DNA from: Quillaja saponaria | Taxonomy: Eukaryota > Streptophyta > Magnoliopsida > Fabales > Quillajaceae | Assembly (NCBI GenBank): GCA_029379385.1 | Contig: CM055617.1 | Coordinates: forward strand, 10,573,532 to 10,637,531 | Direction of reading: 5' to 3' | DNA: 64,000 bases | The notes under the pieces: generated by a model | Database searches by the model: none | Seen by the model: only the letters and a program-made list of their open reading frames with translations | Told to the model about the DNA's origin: nothing | Translations under genes and position numbers: made by a program | Part shown: positions 12,511-22,900 of the stretch, in pieces | Position numbering within the stretch: position 1 is the first letter of the stretch | Layout: every line of letters starts with the position of its first letter

Positions 12511-13013
12511 TAATTAAATTTACTCCATAAACATTTTGGTCTTAACATGGTTCAAAGTGAAAGTTTCTAGGATATAATGTACAGTAGGTTTTGTTTTAAA
12601 CATAATTTCTTGTGAAATGTGCAATAAATTAAACATGTGGTTTTTGCAATGAAAATCAACAATGGTACATACCCAGCAATGAATTGTGAGTCTCACTTGT
12701 GATTTATCTCGTTGTTAGTACTATGTTATAATATATACGAATATGGTGTTCTTTGTATTTTTGTTCATTTGTTTTATTTTCTTTTATTTTATATAGCGGT
12801 ATCTTATATTTCGTCAAAGATAGACTATCGAGACTTAAATTATGAGATTTCTACTTCTCATGATCACTTCAAAGGATTCAACCAAAAAATTAATAAATAG
12901 AGCGTATCTATCTTTTTTATCACCATGTCAACTCTTTATATTCCATTTTTGCCATTTGTTGATCATTTTAAGGTTTTTTTTCTTTTTTTGTAGATGTTAC
13001 ACAAGCTAGATGA
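10539..13013 (+). CDS. LOB-domain (LBD/ASL) transcription factor
   Basis: LOB-domain proteins are plant-specific DNA-binding regulators that act in the nucleus in organ-boundary and meristem development. The C block CX2CX6CX3C is complete near the N terminus (C11-A-V-C14, C21, C25). A GAS-like block (YLSVQRVFGLKNM) follows and then a leucine-rich stretch (KLQHELDLLRDSL, about residues 92-104) that fits part of the class I zipper. The tail is Gln/Asn/Gly-rich. The first exon is 10539-11370. At 11370/11371 there is a good donor (CAAG/GTAAAG), and 'tttttgtag' at 12984-12993 supplies an acceptor in the right phase. Exon 2 (12994-13013) then adds only six residues, DVTQAR, before TGA, for 283 residues in all. 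Without splicing, the frame runs to 11423 and ends in a low-complexity tail. The start is the first ATG after a stop-rich leader. The exact LBD number is not assigned. Confidence 0.88.
11371..12993 (+). other. LBD intron 1 (1,623 bp), inferred
   Basis: The intron has GT-AG ends. It contains a roughly 20-bp-arm hairpin (11968-11987 with 11999-12019) and a (TA)n run at 12480-12507. The + strand open frame at 12712-12900 has no recognisable motif. Confidence 0.6.
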
Positions 13014-13039
13014 AGTATGAAGCCGGATCATGAAACTAA

Positions 13040-13195
13040 TTCCAACATGGGAGGGAAATGACTTGCTTTTCTCAGACAATTCTTTAGTAAAGGGTTCCAA
13101 CTCCTAAAATAGGAGGGGAATGACTTGCTTTTCTTAGACAATTCTTTAGTAAAGGGTTCCAACTCCTAAAATAGGAGGGGAATGACTTGTTTTTC
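13040..13195 (+). repeat. 62-bp tandem repeat, ~2.4 copies, in LBD 3' flank
   Basis: The motif 'gagggaaatgacttg' starts at about 13051 and its near-copies 'gaggggaatgacttg' at 13113 and 13175, with a period of 62 bp. Between them 'acaattctttagtaaaggg' and 'ttccaactcctaaaat' are repeated almost exactly. The array begins about 30 bp after the inferred LBD stop codon, so it probably lies in the 3' UTR. Confidence 0.85.
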
Positions 13196-13199
13196 TCAT

Positions 13200-13860
13200 A
13201 TTGAGCAGTTTAAAACACTTAATTTTGTTTTACTTTGGAACTTTTGTATTTCCATCCAATTAATTGGTATGGAAATATTTCTAGAACACCTACTATTTAT
13301 TTTCTTCCTTATATCATTTTTGTTATATTTACTATTATTTGGACTGCCTTACTAATTTTATAATTGTTTATTCGGAGTCTTAATTAATGAGTCTTGAACT
13401 ACACTATAAAAATAGCTCACTCCTTTTTAATTTAAGGGATCATTTGTTGTGTTAAGTTAGGAATGTATTTTTTCTTAGCCGTCAATATCTTGTAACCCAC
13501 TTTCATCCCACCTTAAAACCGACTATATTGACACAACTCAATACAAGTTGAGTTCTTAGCTTATCTTGAATAAGCTAAAGGTGAACAACTTCTCGACTGG
13601 AAGACAAAAGTGATTTATTATGATAGTTAATCATAATTTCGATGTTATTTAATCTATAAATTGTTATTTTTGAAATATTTTAATTTTTAAATATCATATT
13701 TATTACAATTTAACAAGCATTCTTAGGGTATGGTTAAAAAAATCATGTTAGATTGCATATTCTTACAGCAAATAAATTATAGACATTGTTATAGATTTAG
13801 AGATAGGAAAACAATTAGAGAAATTACGGTGGTGAACTGGATGATTATAACCGTATAAAA
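13200..13860. other. Intergenic stretch, nothing recognised
   Basis: The stretch is AT-rich between the LBD 3' flank and the end of the EDR2-like relic on the opposite strand. The two genes converge here. No further feature is seen. Confidence 0.45.
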
Positions 13861-15015
13861 CCCTTAAGGCTCCAAAAGGACGGCAGAATCAAGCCTAAGA
13901 CGATTAATCGGACTGTTCCAAGAATGTACTCGGGCAGCTCTTCCTCTTCCTTTGCCTGCAAGTATAGTGACTGTCAATATTTACTATTCTATGTCATGAA
14001 CCAAAAAATGTTGCACACATGTAATTTTCACTTTTCTATATTTCCCTATAATCTAAACTAATCATTGGGGATGGGGGGGATCGAGAAGAATTAATTCCAA
14101 AGGACTTTTGCATCTTGAATAAAAGTTTACAAGACTATTATTCAAAGTATGCAATGAGGTTAGGAAGAAGGACATTATGGACTTCAAATATATCCAGCCT
14201 TTACTATAATAAAATACAAGACAAAACTTCTACATCAGTATGCTCTCTGCTTGTTTCTATAGATACTTTCAATTGGTACATAAAGCTCAGAGTAAATGAA
14301 TAATCAACATAGCCAGCATGAGGAGCAAAGAAATTGCAATTTCCAAGTAAATGTGCTTTCAAGGAATGCAAAATGTTATCTTTCAAAACTGAAAATTTAT
14401 CCAATCAAAACTTGGATTTTTCTGTATGGAGAAAGACTGAATATGTAAGTGTTTTAATCCCCCAGTGAACAAAACAAAGATAGGCATTGTCCAGAGCACA
14501 CTGAAAGAAGTGAAAGAAGACAACTTCCTCCTACCATTACCAACCTTGGATATGGATCTGAGATATCCTGCGTCATTTGACAGTAATCAAATTATCTACG
14601 GGTTTCAATCTTTCTGATGCCACCACATATATTAACTTCACCCTCCTACTGTATCCTTAAGACCTTACAGTCCATTAACTTCTTTCACTTCTTTCGATAA
14701 AGAAAGCACACCACCATCTTGTTTTCTTCCCTGGTCTAAGATCTCTTTTACCGCCTCCATCCTCACCAGTTCAATCGTCTCTGTCTCTGACTCCCATTTA
14801 AGTTCAGTTGTCTCTCTCATGCCAAACACTAAATTAGTTACTACGAAAGTCTTTCACACTCAATCAAGATCCATGAAGACCTTCAAAACCTTCTGCTTCA
14901 TCTATTATGAGTAAATAGTAGTCTTTGTTCTGTTTCAAGCAACTACTTTCTTGTTGAAATTTTCTTATGGTTCCACCAGCAAGTGATCTATTTCTATTCC
15001 TGTACCTCCTACACA

Positions 15016-15040
15016 CCCCCCCCCCCCCCCCCCCCCCCCC
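15016..15040. repeat. Poly-C tract of 25 bases
   Basis: A run of 25 consecutive C on the + strand lies in the last intron of the EDR2-like relic and is followed by 'tcccctctc'. Such a long C/G homopolymer is rare in AT-rich plant DNA. Its exact length may be a sequencing or assembly estimate. Confidence 0.9.
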
Positions 15041-17839
15041 TCCCCTCTCAAACTTCCCCAAAAAACTATTTGGGAGTTAGATATAACTTCTAGTCCTCCT
15101 TGACATTAGGAAATTGGTTGAGTGGATGCTTTGAGGCACCTCCCAGACCATGCATTATGTATACAGAAGCCTCCTCCAAATTCCCACAGGAGTAAGAAGC
15201 CAAGCAAAAAAGTTTTACAACATTCCAGAAGCTTTCCTTCCTTAACTAACCTATGAAAACTATGAACCTGTGGAGTTCACCAAGCACTTTTAGAAATATT
15301 TAAAGTTGCATGGGTAGCACATGCAAAAGAAAACCAGAAACATGGAAAAACACCGTTAAGAAAAGAAAAAAATAAATATACAAGAAAATACCAAAAGTGG
15401 CCCACGAGTTCATAACAGAAGACTTCATATTTCACAAAACCATCGAGAATCAAAATCCACGCCAAAAGCTAAAAGTTGACATAGCAATAAGGATGGTATA
15501 TTCACAAATCTAATCATCAGAAGGCACCAACCTCTATCAAAATTGCAAGGTCAACAACTATGCTCGTCACGTATCCCATGACAAGGTTAATGACACTCCT
15601 TGCTGCAGAAGATGATCCAATATCCACATCAATCTGCATAGTATGAGAGTTTTCAGTGAAGTAGTAAACATGTTGAACATAACTAGTTGAAGTAATATGC
15701 ATGCTTGAATCAATTTTCAATTAATCAGCAAACATCTTGGGCATCTTTGTACCATTAGCTATTCCAAATATTAAATCATTTAAGAATAAATGTCAAGATT
15801 CAATATGCTATCAATCATGCCAACTAGTGCATGAAATTCACAGATAATTCCAAATTGTCATCAGCCTTACACTAGATCCACACTTTCATGTGGAGAGAAT
15901 AATGTAAAGGCCATATACTTACTTCAAGACCACTACCCAAAGTTAGGAATTTGTATTCCTAAAGAGCATGCAAATTAGCTTTGAAACTCTTAACATCTGT
16001 AAAGAAACATCTCATCGTAAACTATTGTTGACGTTAGATTTAGAAGAATGTAAGATAAAGGCTCTTTGCCAAAGATAGGCAGACTCAGAGTGAGTGGAAA
16101 CTTCAAAGCAGGGGTGTGTGCTGATTCCTACTTGACATGCACTGTCACAATTTTCATCTACCAGCTTATGTTAGCTTCCTTTCCTGATTGTTAATTTGAC
16201 ATTCCTAACAAACTAAGTCTAAACCTGTTTAGTGATCAGAAATTAACCCAAAGTTACACCAATATAAATTTATAAAAGTAAGTGGAAAAAATCACTAGAA
16301 CAGTGTTACCTCCAGAAAATTATCTTGTCTGAGGTATTTGCAGGTCAGAGCTTTCCCTAACAGACAAGCTTTTGTTCCAACAGCACGCTTAACCATCCAA
16401 TATCCCCGGACAAATTTAAAACCTTCAGCTTCCCAAGTTCATTGGGGAAAACAGAATACATGTCATGAATCTGTTTAGAATCGCACTATAATAGCATTGC
16501 AAACCTCAACAATGCTTGGAATTAGTTTTAATCTTGCTTCCTGAAACATGTCACTCCCATCCACAAACTTTGCCAACAAAGAATCTTTATCCACAGGTCT
16601 CTCAGAAGCATGGTATAGAACCAAACTGTAGTTTGGTTTTCCAGGAACCTGAAGCCTGGACCAATATGCTTATTCATACTTGACTGGTATAGAAGCATAA
16701 ACAGATGGCAGAGAGCAAACTACAACTAAAATGAAATGGAGAAGAACAGAAAGCTCTTGTCTGCTAGCTTCAGACCCATTTATGCTCCATTAAGTAATAA
16801 AGGAAACGTCAACACATCTTTCAAATGAGTTCCTTAGGCATTTTTTAGAAACTCAAAATGTACTATATGGATGACATGTTATACTGTTCGTGCTATCACT
16901 AAAATTGCAATCAAATCCTGCTCTTAATGTTTTATCACTGCTTAGAACCAGAACATACACATATAACCTAGGTACATACTTGATATTGTATTGGATGAAC
17001 AAATAAAAAAGATAGATATATACATACCTGGAGATTTATCACAAGGATGAATGGAAGCTTTTTCCAAGGTTCTGACTGAAATTGAGAAAGGAAGTTTTAG
17101 ACTGAAAACTTGCTTTCCAGATTAAGATATAAGAATAAGAAACCTCACATAACTTCAGATTAAGCAAGAAGCTTGAATATAAGAAAACATACAGATTATC
17201 CTAGCAGGTATCTTTTTATTTTTTTATTTTATGAAGTAATGTTTTTAGTAAAAGAAAAAAGGGTCATATCTTTGTACACAAGAAGTGTACAGATGCACCT
17301 CACCAAAGGCAAAAATAATAATTTGGTTTACGTAAAAATCTTTCAAACCATCTAAAAATCTACATTAGAACCCAATGGAGTAACATATTTTTATTATCAT
17401 TTTGTTTTATATAAAACAACTACAAGGGTTATCATTGAAACAACTGTTTATGACCTTTCAAATGAAATATTGATAAAAAAATTCTACAGATAATTGTGAA
17501 AAGAAAATTCAACAAAATATTATGCAGTTATACCAAGAGTGAACTTTAATCAAGTTCCAAAATTTATTTCACATGTCATTAGTCATTACAAAGCGTAATA
17601 ATAAGAGTAGAAGTTTTTTTCCACGACAGCAAGCAAGATAAGCAACCTGGTGTACTTTATAATGCTATATATAGATACCAAAATACTCTACCTGAACAAG
17701 ACACCTTTGATGAGTTGCAATTCTATACACGCATTTATCCACTTTGAACTGATCAACTGCTATGAGCTTGAGCAGAGGATCTCCTCCCACTACCTGTAGG
17801 AAAACCACATATATATTACTGTCAAAACTGAACAAAAGA

Positions 17840-17868
17840 AACACACACACACACACACACACACACAA
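17840..17868. repeat. (AC)n microsatellite
   Basis: About 14 uninterrupted AC units lie in an intron of the EDR2-like relic. Confidence 0.95.
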
Positions 17869-18939
17869 CTTACATACTACGTGTATGTATACATATAGGA
17901 CCAAAACAGCAATTTGAAGTCGGAACAAAAAATTCAACACTGAAATGACACCACTTCTTTCAGATTAGAAATAAAGGAATTTAAATTTGCAAATAATGAA
18001 GCCACGACAGAATTTTACACTATTTACTTTAATGTTGCAATTCATCATAAGCCAGGTAATAATAATACTAGAATACTGAGTTTCAGAATGGTTGAAAAGT
18101 AAATATATTTTTTATTCTTTTTGAAAACAGCTTCATAAACTCTAAAAGGCTAGAGACCTGTCTTTTTGGTCTCCATTCACTGCCTTTTTTTTCTTATTTG
18201 AAACTGTCAAGAGCCACAGAACTTTATTTCTTTGTCTCTGAAATCCAAACTTTCTCCGTCGCCATTGACCTGCCGCTGCTACTTCCCTGAATTCCTGGAC
18301 TAGTGATATAAGTGGAACTGGCCGTTGTCAACTTTGTGTAAAGTGTAAACGCTACACACACTAGTCTAAACTCTAAAGGCAAACCACCTCCATGAGATAT
18401 TAAGAACAAGGATGCAGGTGCATCAAATATAAGGAAGTTGTATGGAACACCCTGGAATCTAACTGACGAACCACCCGGCACTAAATCCATTACCCTATTC
18501 TCAAAGATACTATGGCATGATAACAGACTTTCAGCTTCTCAAAATTAAATAGAGTAACACCTACGCCAACAGACAAAGACACAATTTTCTCATTCAGCAT
18601 TTCAACCTTGTAATTTGGGAACATTGCATATCCTCTACATCGTCCAGTGTGGAAATAAAAGCATCTGCACCAAAAGAAACAAAAGGGTTAATAATGTGTT
18701 TACCTTGGAATTATCTTTCAGATAGTTCTTTCCTCTGATCTTAAATCCTGCGCCACTTGGAGAAGTCCAACAGTTTGTGTCATTGTCATCCTTTCCTTTG
18801 TGCAAGGAACCATGGAACTGACTAGGATCAATCATGATAGGAGTGGCATGAGGATCTAACTCTTTATTTCCATCTGGAGCTGCAATAAGAATGACTCGTA
18901 TTTTGGACCAATCATTACGAAATGAAAATCCAAACATTT

Positions 18940-19273
18940 GAAAGATTACTGTTGTGACTTCAACTTATACATTACTAATTATGGTGCAATTTAACGCTTT
19001 AGACCAAGTGACTGACAATAATGAAGTGACAAGGAAACAGGGATTAAGATTGCTGGTACACTTATGGGTTAGAGAAAAGACAAATATAGATATGTAGAAA
19101 TTATTTTGATAAATCACTTAATGGAAATCATGAAGTGAACTTCAATGAAATTGTCGTAAGTGATGAAATTTTTGGAAAAACCGCCCAAGGTGAATTTTTT
19201 TCTCCATGTTATTCTCCTCCAAATATGATATCCATTCCCTAGCTATCATAAAACAGCTCCAAATATGATATCT
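18940..19273. other. Copia insertion-site flank with internal repeats
   Basis: The block 'ctccaaatatgatatc' occurs twice here (about 19216 and 19257). The pre-insertion sequence, read across the copia element, would give a second and similar 'atatgatatcca' junction with 25193-25200. No START or PH exon of the EDR2-like gene is visible in this gap. Confidence 0.5.
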
Positions 19274-19397
19274 TGTTGTCTATGTGTGTTAAGGAGTAAT
19301 AAGGGTGTTTGGGTAATAGCCCTTGTGTTGTATATATCCTAGGATGTACATGGTTTTGAATTTGAACGAATACGTTTGATTCACACATAACTCATCA
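19274..19397 (+). repeat. Copia 5' LTR
   Basis: The 124-bp LTR has a TG start, a TATA-like 'tatatat' near 19337 and an ATCA end, and is directly followed by the primer-binding site. Confidence 0.93.
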
Positions 19398-19410
19398 TGG
19401 TATCAGAGCC
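19398..19410 (+). promoter_or_regulatory. Copia primer-binding site
   Basis: TGGTATCAGAGCC is the usual plant copia site complementary to the 3' end of initiator tRNA-Met. It begins immediately after the 5' LTR. Confidence 0.95.
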
Positions 19411-19984
19411 AACAAAGTGAGAAAACCTCAACCTCTGTCAGGACCGCCACCAAAGCCGCCGTTGATTGCCGCGGGTGCCGCCACGCACTGTATTTTCTGG
19501 CTAGATTTCTAGGATCAAAGACCATCGGCCAATTTGCCTCGAGAAGAAGAACAAAACCCCTAAGGTTTTGTCCCCATCCGCTGCTGTTTCAGAGGTCAAT
19601 TTTGCATCTTTTCAATCTGTGACCTAACTCGAAATCCTTCGATTTCGGTAGTTTTTAGTCGCTGTCTCTTGCTTTCAAGCCTTCATTGACTTCAAGTAGA
19701 GTATTAGAGGGGATTTCAAGGGCTTTTTGGGAGGAAGAACATGTTTTTTTAGAGAAGGGACTTACGAATTCGATTCTCCTAAGTGCGGGTAATGTTTCTC
19801 GAAATCTGTTTGGGTGTTTTGTTGCTTGCAGGTGCTTCTGGGTTCTGGGTAGTTTTTGGGAGGTATTGCTAAGAGGGTTGGGTGCTTTGTTAATCGTGTG
19901 GGTGGTGAGTGTTGGAGTTCTTTGTATTTCAGTTCCTTGTTGGTATCTAATGCTAGTTTTCTTTGCTGATTTCTTTACTTAAAG

Positions 19985-22900
19985 TATGTCAGAGGAAGTT
20001 GTTAGCCCTGGGAATAGCAGTAGTCGAAGTAGGAGTAGGGTTGGAATCTTTAACAATAATCCCTCCTTCCAAATTAGCCCAGTGAGGTTTGATGGCAACA
20101 ATTTCTTGGCTTGGTCTCGTTCGTGCCTATTATTTATTTAAGCACGTGAGTTATATGGTTATATCACTGGTAGCAAAACTAAACCAGCTAATGGAGATCC
20201 ATTATTGGAGCCATGAATTTCGGAAAACTATTTGGTGATGTCGTAGTTAATTAACTCTATGCAACCACAAATCTCTCGTGGTTACTTGTTACTTGATTCT
20301 GCTGATAAGATGTGGACAGATTTGTGCCAAACTTACTCTTAAGTTGGAAATGATATTCAGGTTTTTGAGCTTAGGAAGAAGCTTCATGAGACTAAGTAGG
20401 GAGAACTGATTATTGCTCAGTATTTTGCTAAACTTAGTGGTTTATGGCAAGAGTTAGATTACTATGAGGAGCAAGGAACTAAAATTCGTTTCGAAATACC
20501 GTTTCGATAAGCTAAGAAATGGAAACAATTTAAGAAATAGTATAGAAACGGCATAGAAACACTAATTTTTGTGAAAACGCATGGAAATATATAATAAAAC
20601 ACTTATTATAATTATTGTAGATATCCAACATTGTTAATTTAGTACATAAAACACCATTAGATACATAACAACGTAAAATTCTAAACATAAATATACAAAT
20701 TAGAGAAAAATATCAAATTACAATCACATCCAACTAACAGTGAAGTGGCCAGCAGATGCTTAACTTATATTTAATGAAATTTTTTAATTTAAACAAACAT
20801 GCATATGTTCTGAAATTTTAATATTATTCATCATTAAGTTAAACTAAATTAACACAAAATATTTGTATAAAATAAAATAAAAGACCAAGAAACCTAACAT
20901 GGGTGAAATCTTAAAAAGAATTATCTTCACTAAATTATACCATTTGAATATACATCAACTAAGATTAAAAAAAAAATTTGAAATCCTAAAATATGAAGAG
21001 AACTAGAGCCAAAATTTTAGATTTTTAAATTATGAAAATGCATTGTTTATGTCGACCTATTTCATGTGGAAACGCTCCCGTCTCGTGTGGAAACGGTAGT
21101 TACATTTCTAAAAGTTAGTTTCGTTTCGGGTAGTGTGAAAATGAAAACGTTTCGCACGTTTCGAAAAGAATTTTTAAACCTTGATCAAGAGTACCAACCA
21201 GTATATCCTGAGGATGCAGCTTCTTACAAAAAAGTGGTGGATAAGGATGAGAGTGTATAAATTTTTGGCTGGATTTAATCTTGAGTCTGATCAGATTAGA
21301 ATTCAGGTTTTGGGACGAGATCCATTTCCAAATCTGAGGCAGACATATGCTTATGTACAACAGGAGGAGAGTAGGAGGATAACTATGTTTCATGTGGGAA
21401 CTCATCTACAATTGTAGCAATTCTTATTCTGAAAGAATCTAAAGGAGTGCATACTAGAGGAAATGAGATTACAAAGGGTAGTGATAAGGATGACTTGCAG
21501 TGTGATTATTGTGGTAAGACTAGTCATACTAGAGACACATGTTGGAAGCTAAATGATTGTCCTACCAGAGGCAGAGGTGGCAGGGTTGTCGGGCCACCTA
21601 GATCACGAGCTCATTTCTCTAACATTACTGAGTCATCACCTTCTACGGAATCAATTCATTTAATCTTGAAGAAATGTAACATCTTAGGCGTCTGATGGTA
21701 AAACTTGATGGTTGTCTTTTTACTTCAGCTGCATCTTCTCATCATGCTCTTAGCACTCATTCCACCACATATTCAGAGCCTTGGATCATTGATTCTGGAG
21801 CCTCCAACCATATAATAAATGGTACTTATAGAAATTTTTCTACTTATTTCTCTTGTTCTAGTAAAGACAAGGTTAGGGTAACCGATGGCTCATTGTCCTC
21901 TATTTCTGAGAAAGGTTCTATTTAGTGTACTCCTACCTTACCATTGTCTTATGTTCTTCACATCTCTAAATTTTTCATGAATCTCTTGTCAATTAGCTCA
22001 ATCACTAAAGATTTAAATTGCTAAGCTATATTTGATTCTTGTTGTAAATTGCAGGAATTGGAAACAGGAATGACGATTGGCTATGGTAAAGAGCAAGATG
22101 GGCTATACTTATTGGAATATGGTCCTAGTATTTTGGCAAACACAGTTGCTTCTATTCAATCCCTTCATAGTAATGCTTATATTACTTCTCAATAGCAGTT
22201 GGTTCAGTGGCGTCGCCATTTAAGATATACCTCTTTTTTGGTTCTAGGAAACATGTTTCCAGACTTACTTATGAGTAGTACAATAAACAATTTGCTATGT
22301 GATGCCTATGAATTTTCTAAACATAAGCGTGCCTCTTATCCTTTACTGAATAATAAAAGTATTGCTCATTTTGCTCTTATTCACTCTAATGTTTGGGGTT
22401 CTAGTTGTGTTATATCTTTATTTGGTTACAAGTGGTTTGTTACATTCATTGATTGCTTTAGTCACACTACCTAGGTGTACTTATTTCATGCTAAAAGTGA
22501 AGTGTTCACTTGTTTCAGATATTTTATAAACTTGTTTATACACAATTTGATGCTAAAGTTAAGATTTTAAGGAGTAATAATGATACATAGTATATAGAAG
22601 TTAATTTTCAAAATTATATTCAGGATCATGGCATAATGCATCAAACTAGTTGTGTTGACACCTCAGCTCAGAATGATACAGCAAAACGCAAAAATTGACA
22701 TCTTTTGGAGATAGTACGGTCCCTCATGTTTAATATGAATGTCCGTAAGGCTTATTGGGCATCTTATCTCATTTACCGTATGCATCTTCGGACTCTTGAT
22801 TTTAAAACCCCTTTGGATGTTCTTCAAGGTAATTGTTCCTTTATGGTTTTTCCTAAAGTAATTAGTTGTGTTTGCTTTGTTTATGAGCACAAGAAGAACA

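Larger units (their letters stand above)
13864..18937 (-). pseudogene. EDR2-like (DUF1336) gene, 5'-truncated and damaged
   Basis: The encoded part matches the C-terminal DUF1336/EDR2_C domain of EDR2-like PH-START lipid-binding proteins. Seven exons can be read on the minus strand: 18704-18937 (CWTSPSGAGFKIRGKNYLKD), 17692-17793 (VVGGDPLLKLIAVDQFKVDK), 17028-17075, 16505-16648, 16310-16405 (GYWMVKRAVGTKACLLGKAL), 15532-15633 and 13864-13955 (LPEYILGTVRL). Frame and phase agree across them. Defects are visible. The PH and START parts are absent. The acceptor before the 16405 exon reads GG instead of AG. The last exon lacks one base near 13907, which shifts the final ~15 residues, although the original stop is still present at 13864-13866. 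The copia element starts only 337 bp upstream of the first exon, so truncation may predate or accompany transposon insertion. A functional short gene is possible but unlikely. Confidence 0.85.

Noticed and set aside
14864..15061. Gly-rich minus-strand frame as a protein
   Set aside because: The glycine run comes from the poly-C tract, and the frame lies in an intron of the EDR2-like relic.
18224..18490. 88-codon minus-strand frame as an extra exon of the EDR2-like gene
   Set aside because: It falls between two exons that already join in phase and shows no DUF1336 similarity.
19686..19982. 98-codon + strand open frame as a gene
   Set aside because: It lies in the untranslated leader between the copia primer-binding site and gag and has no recognisable domain.
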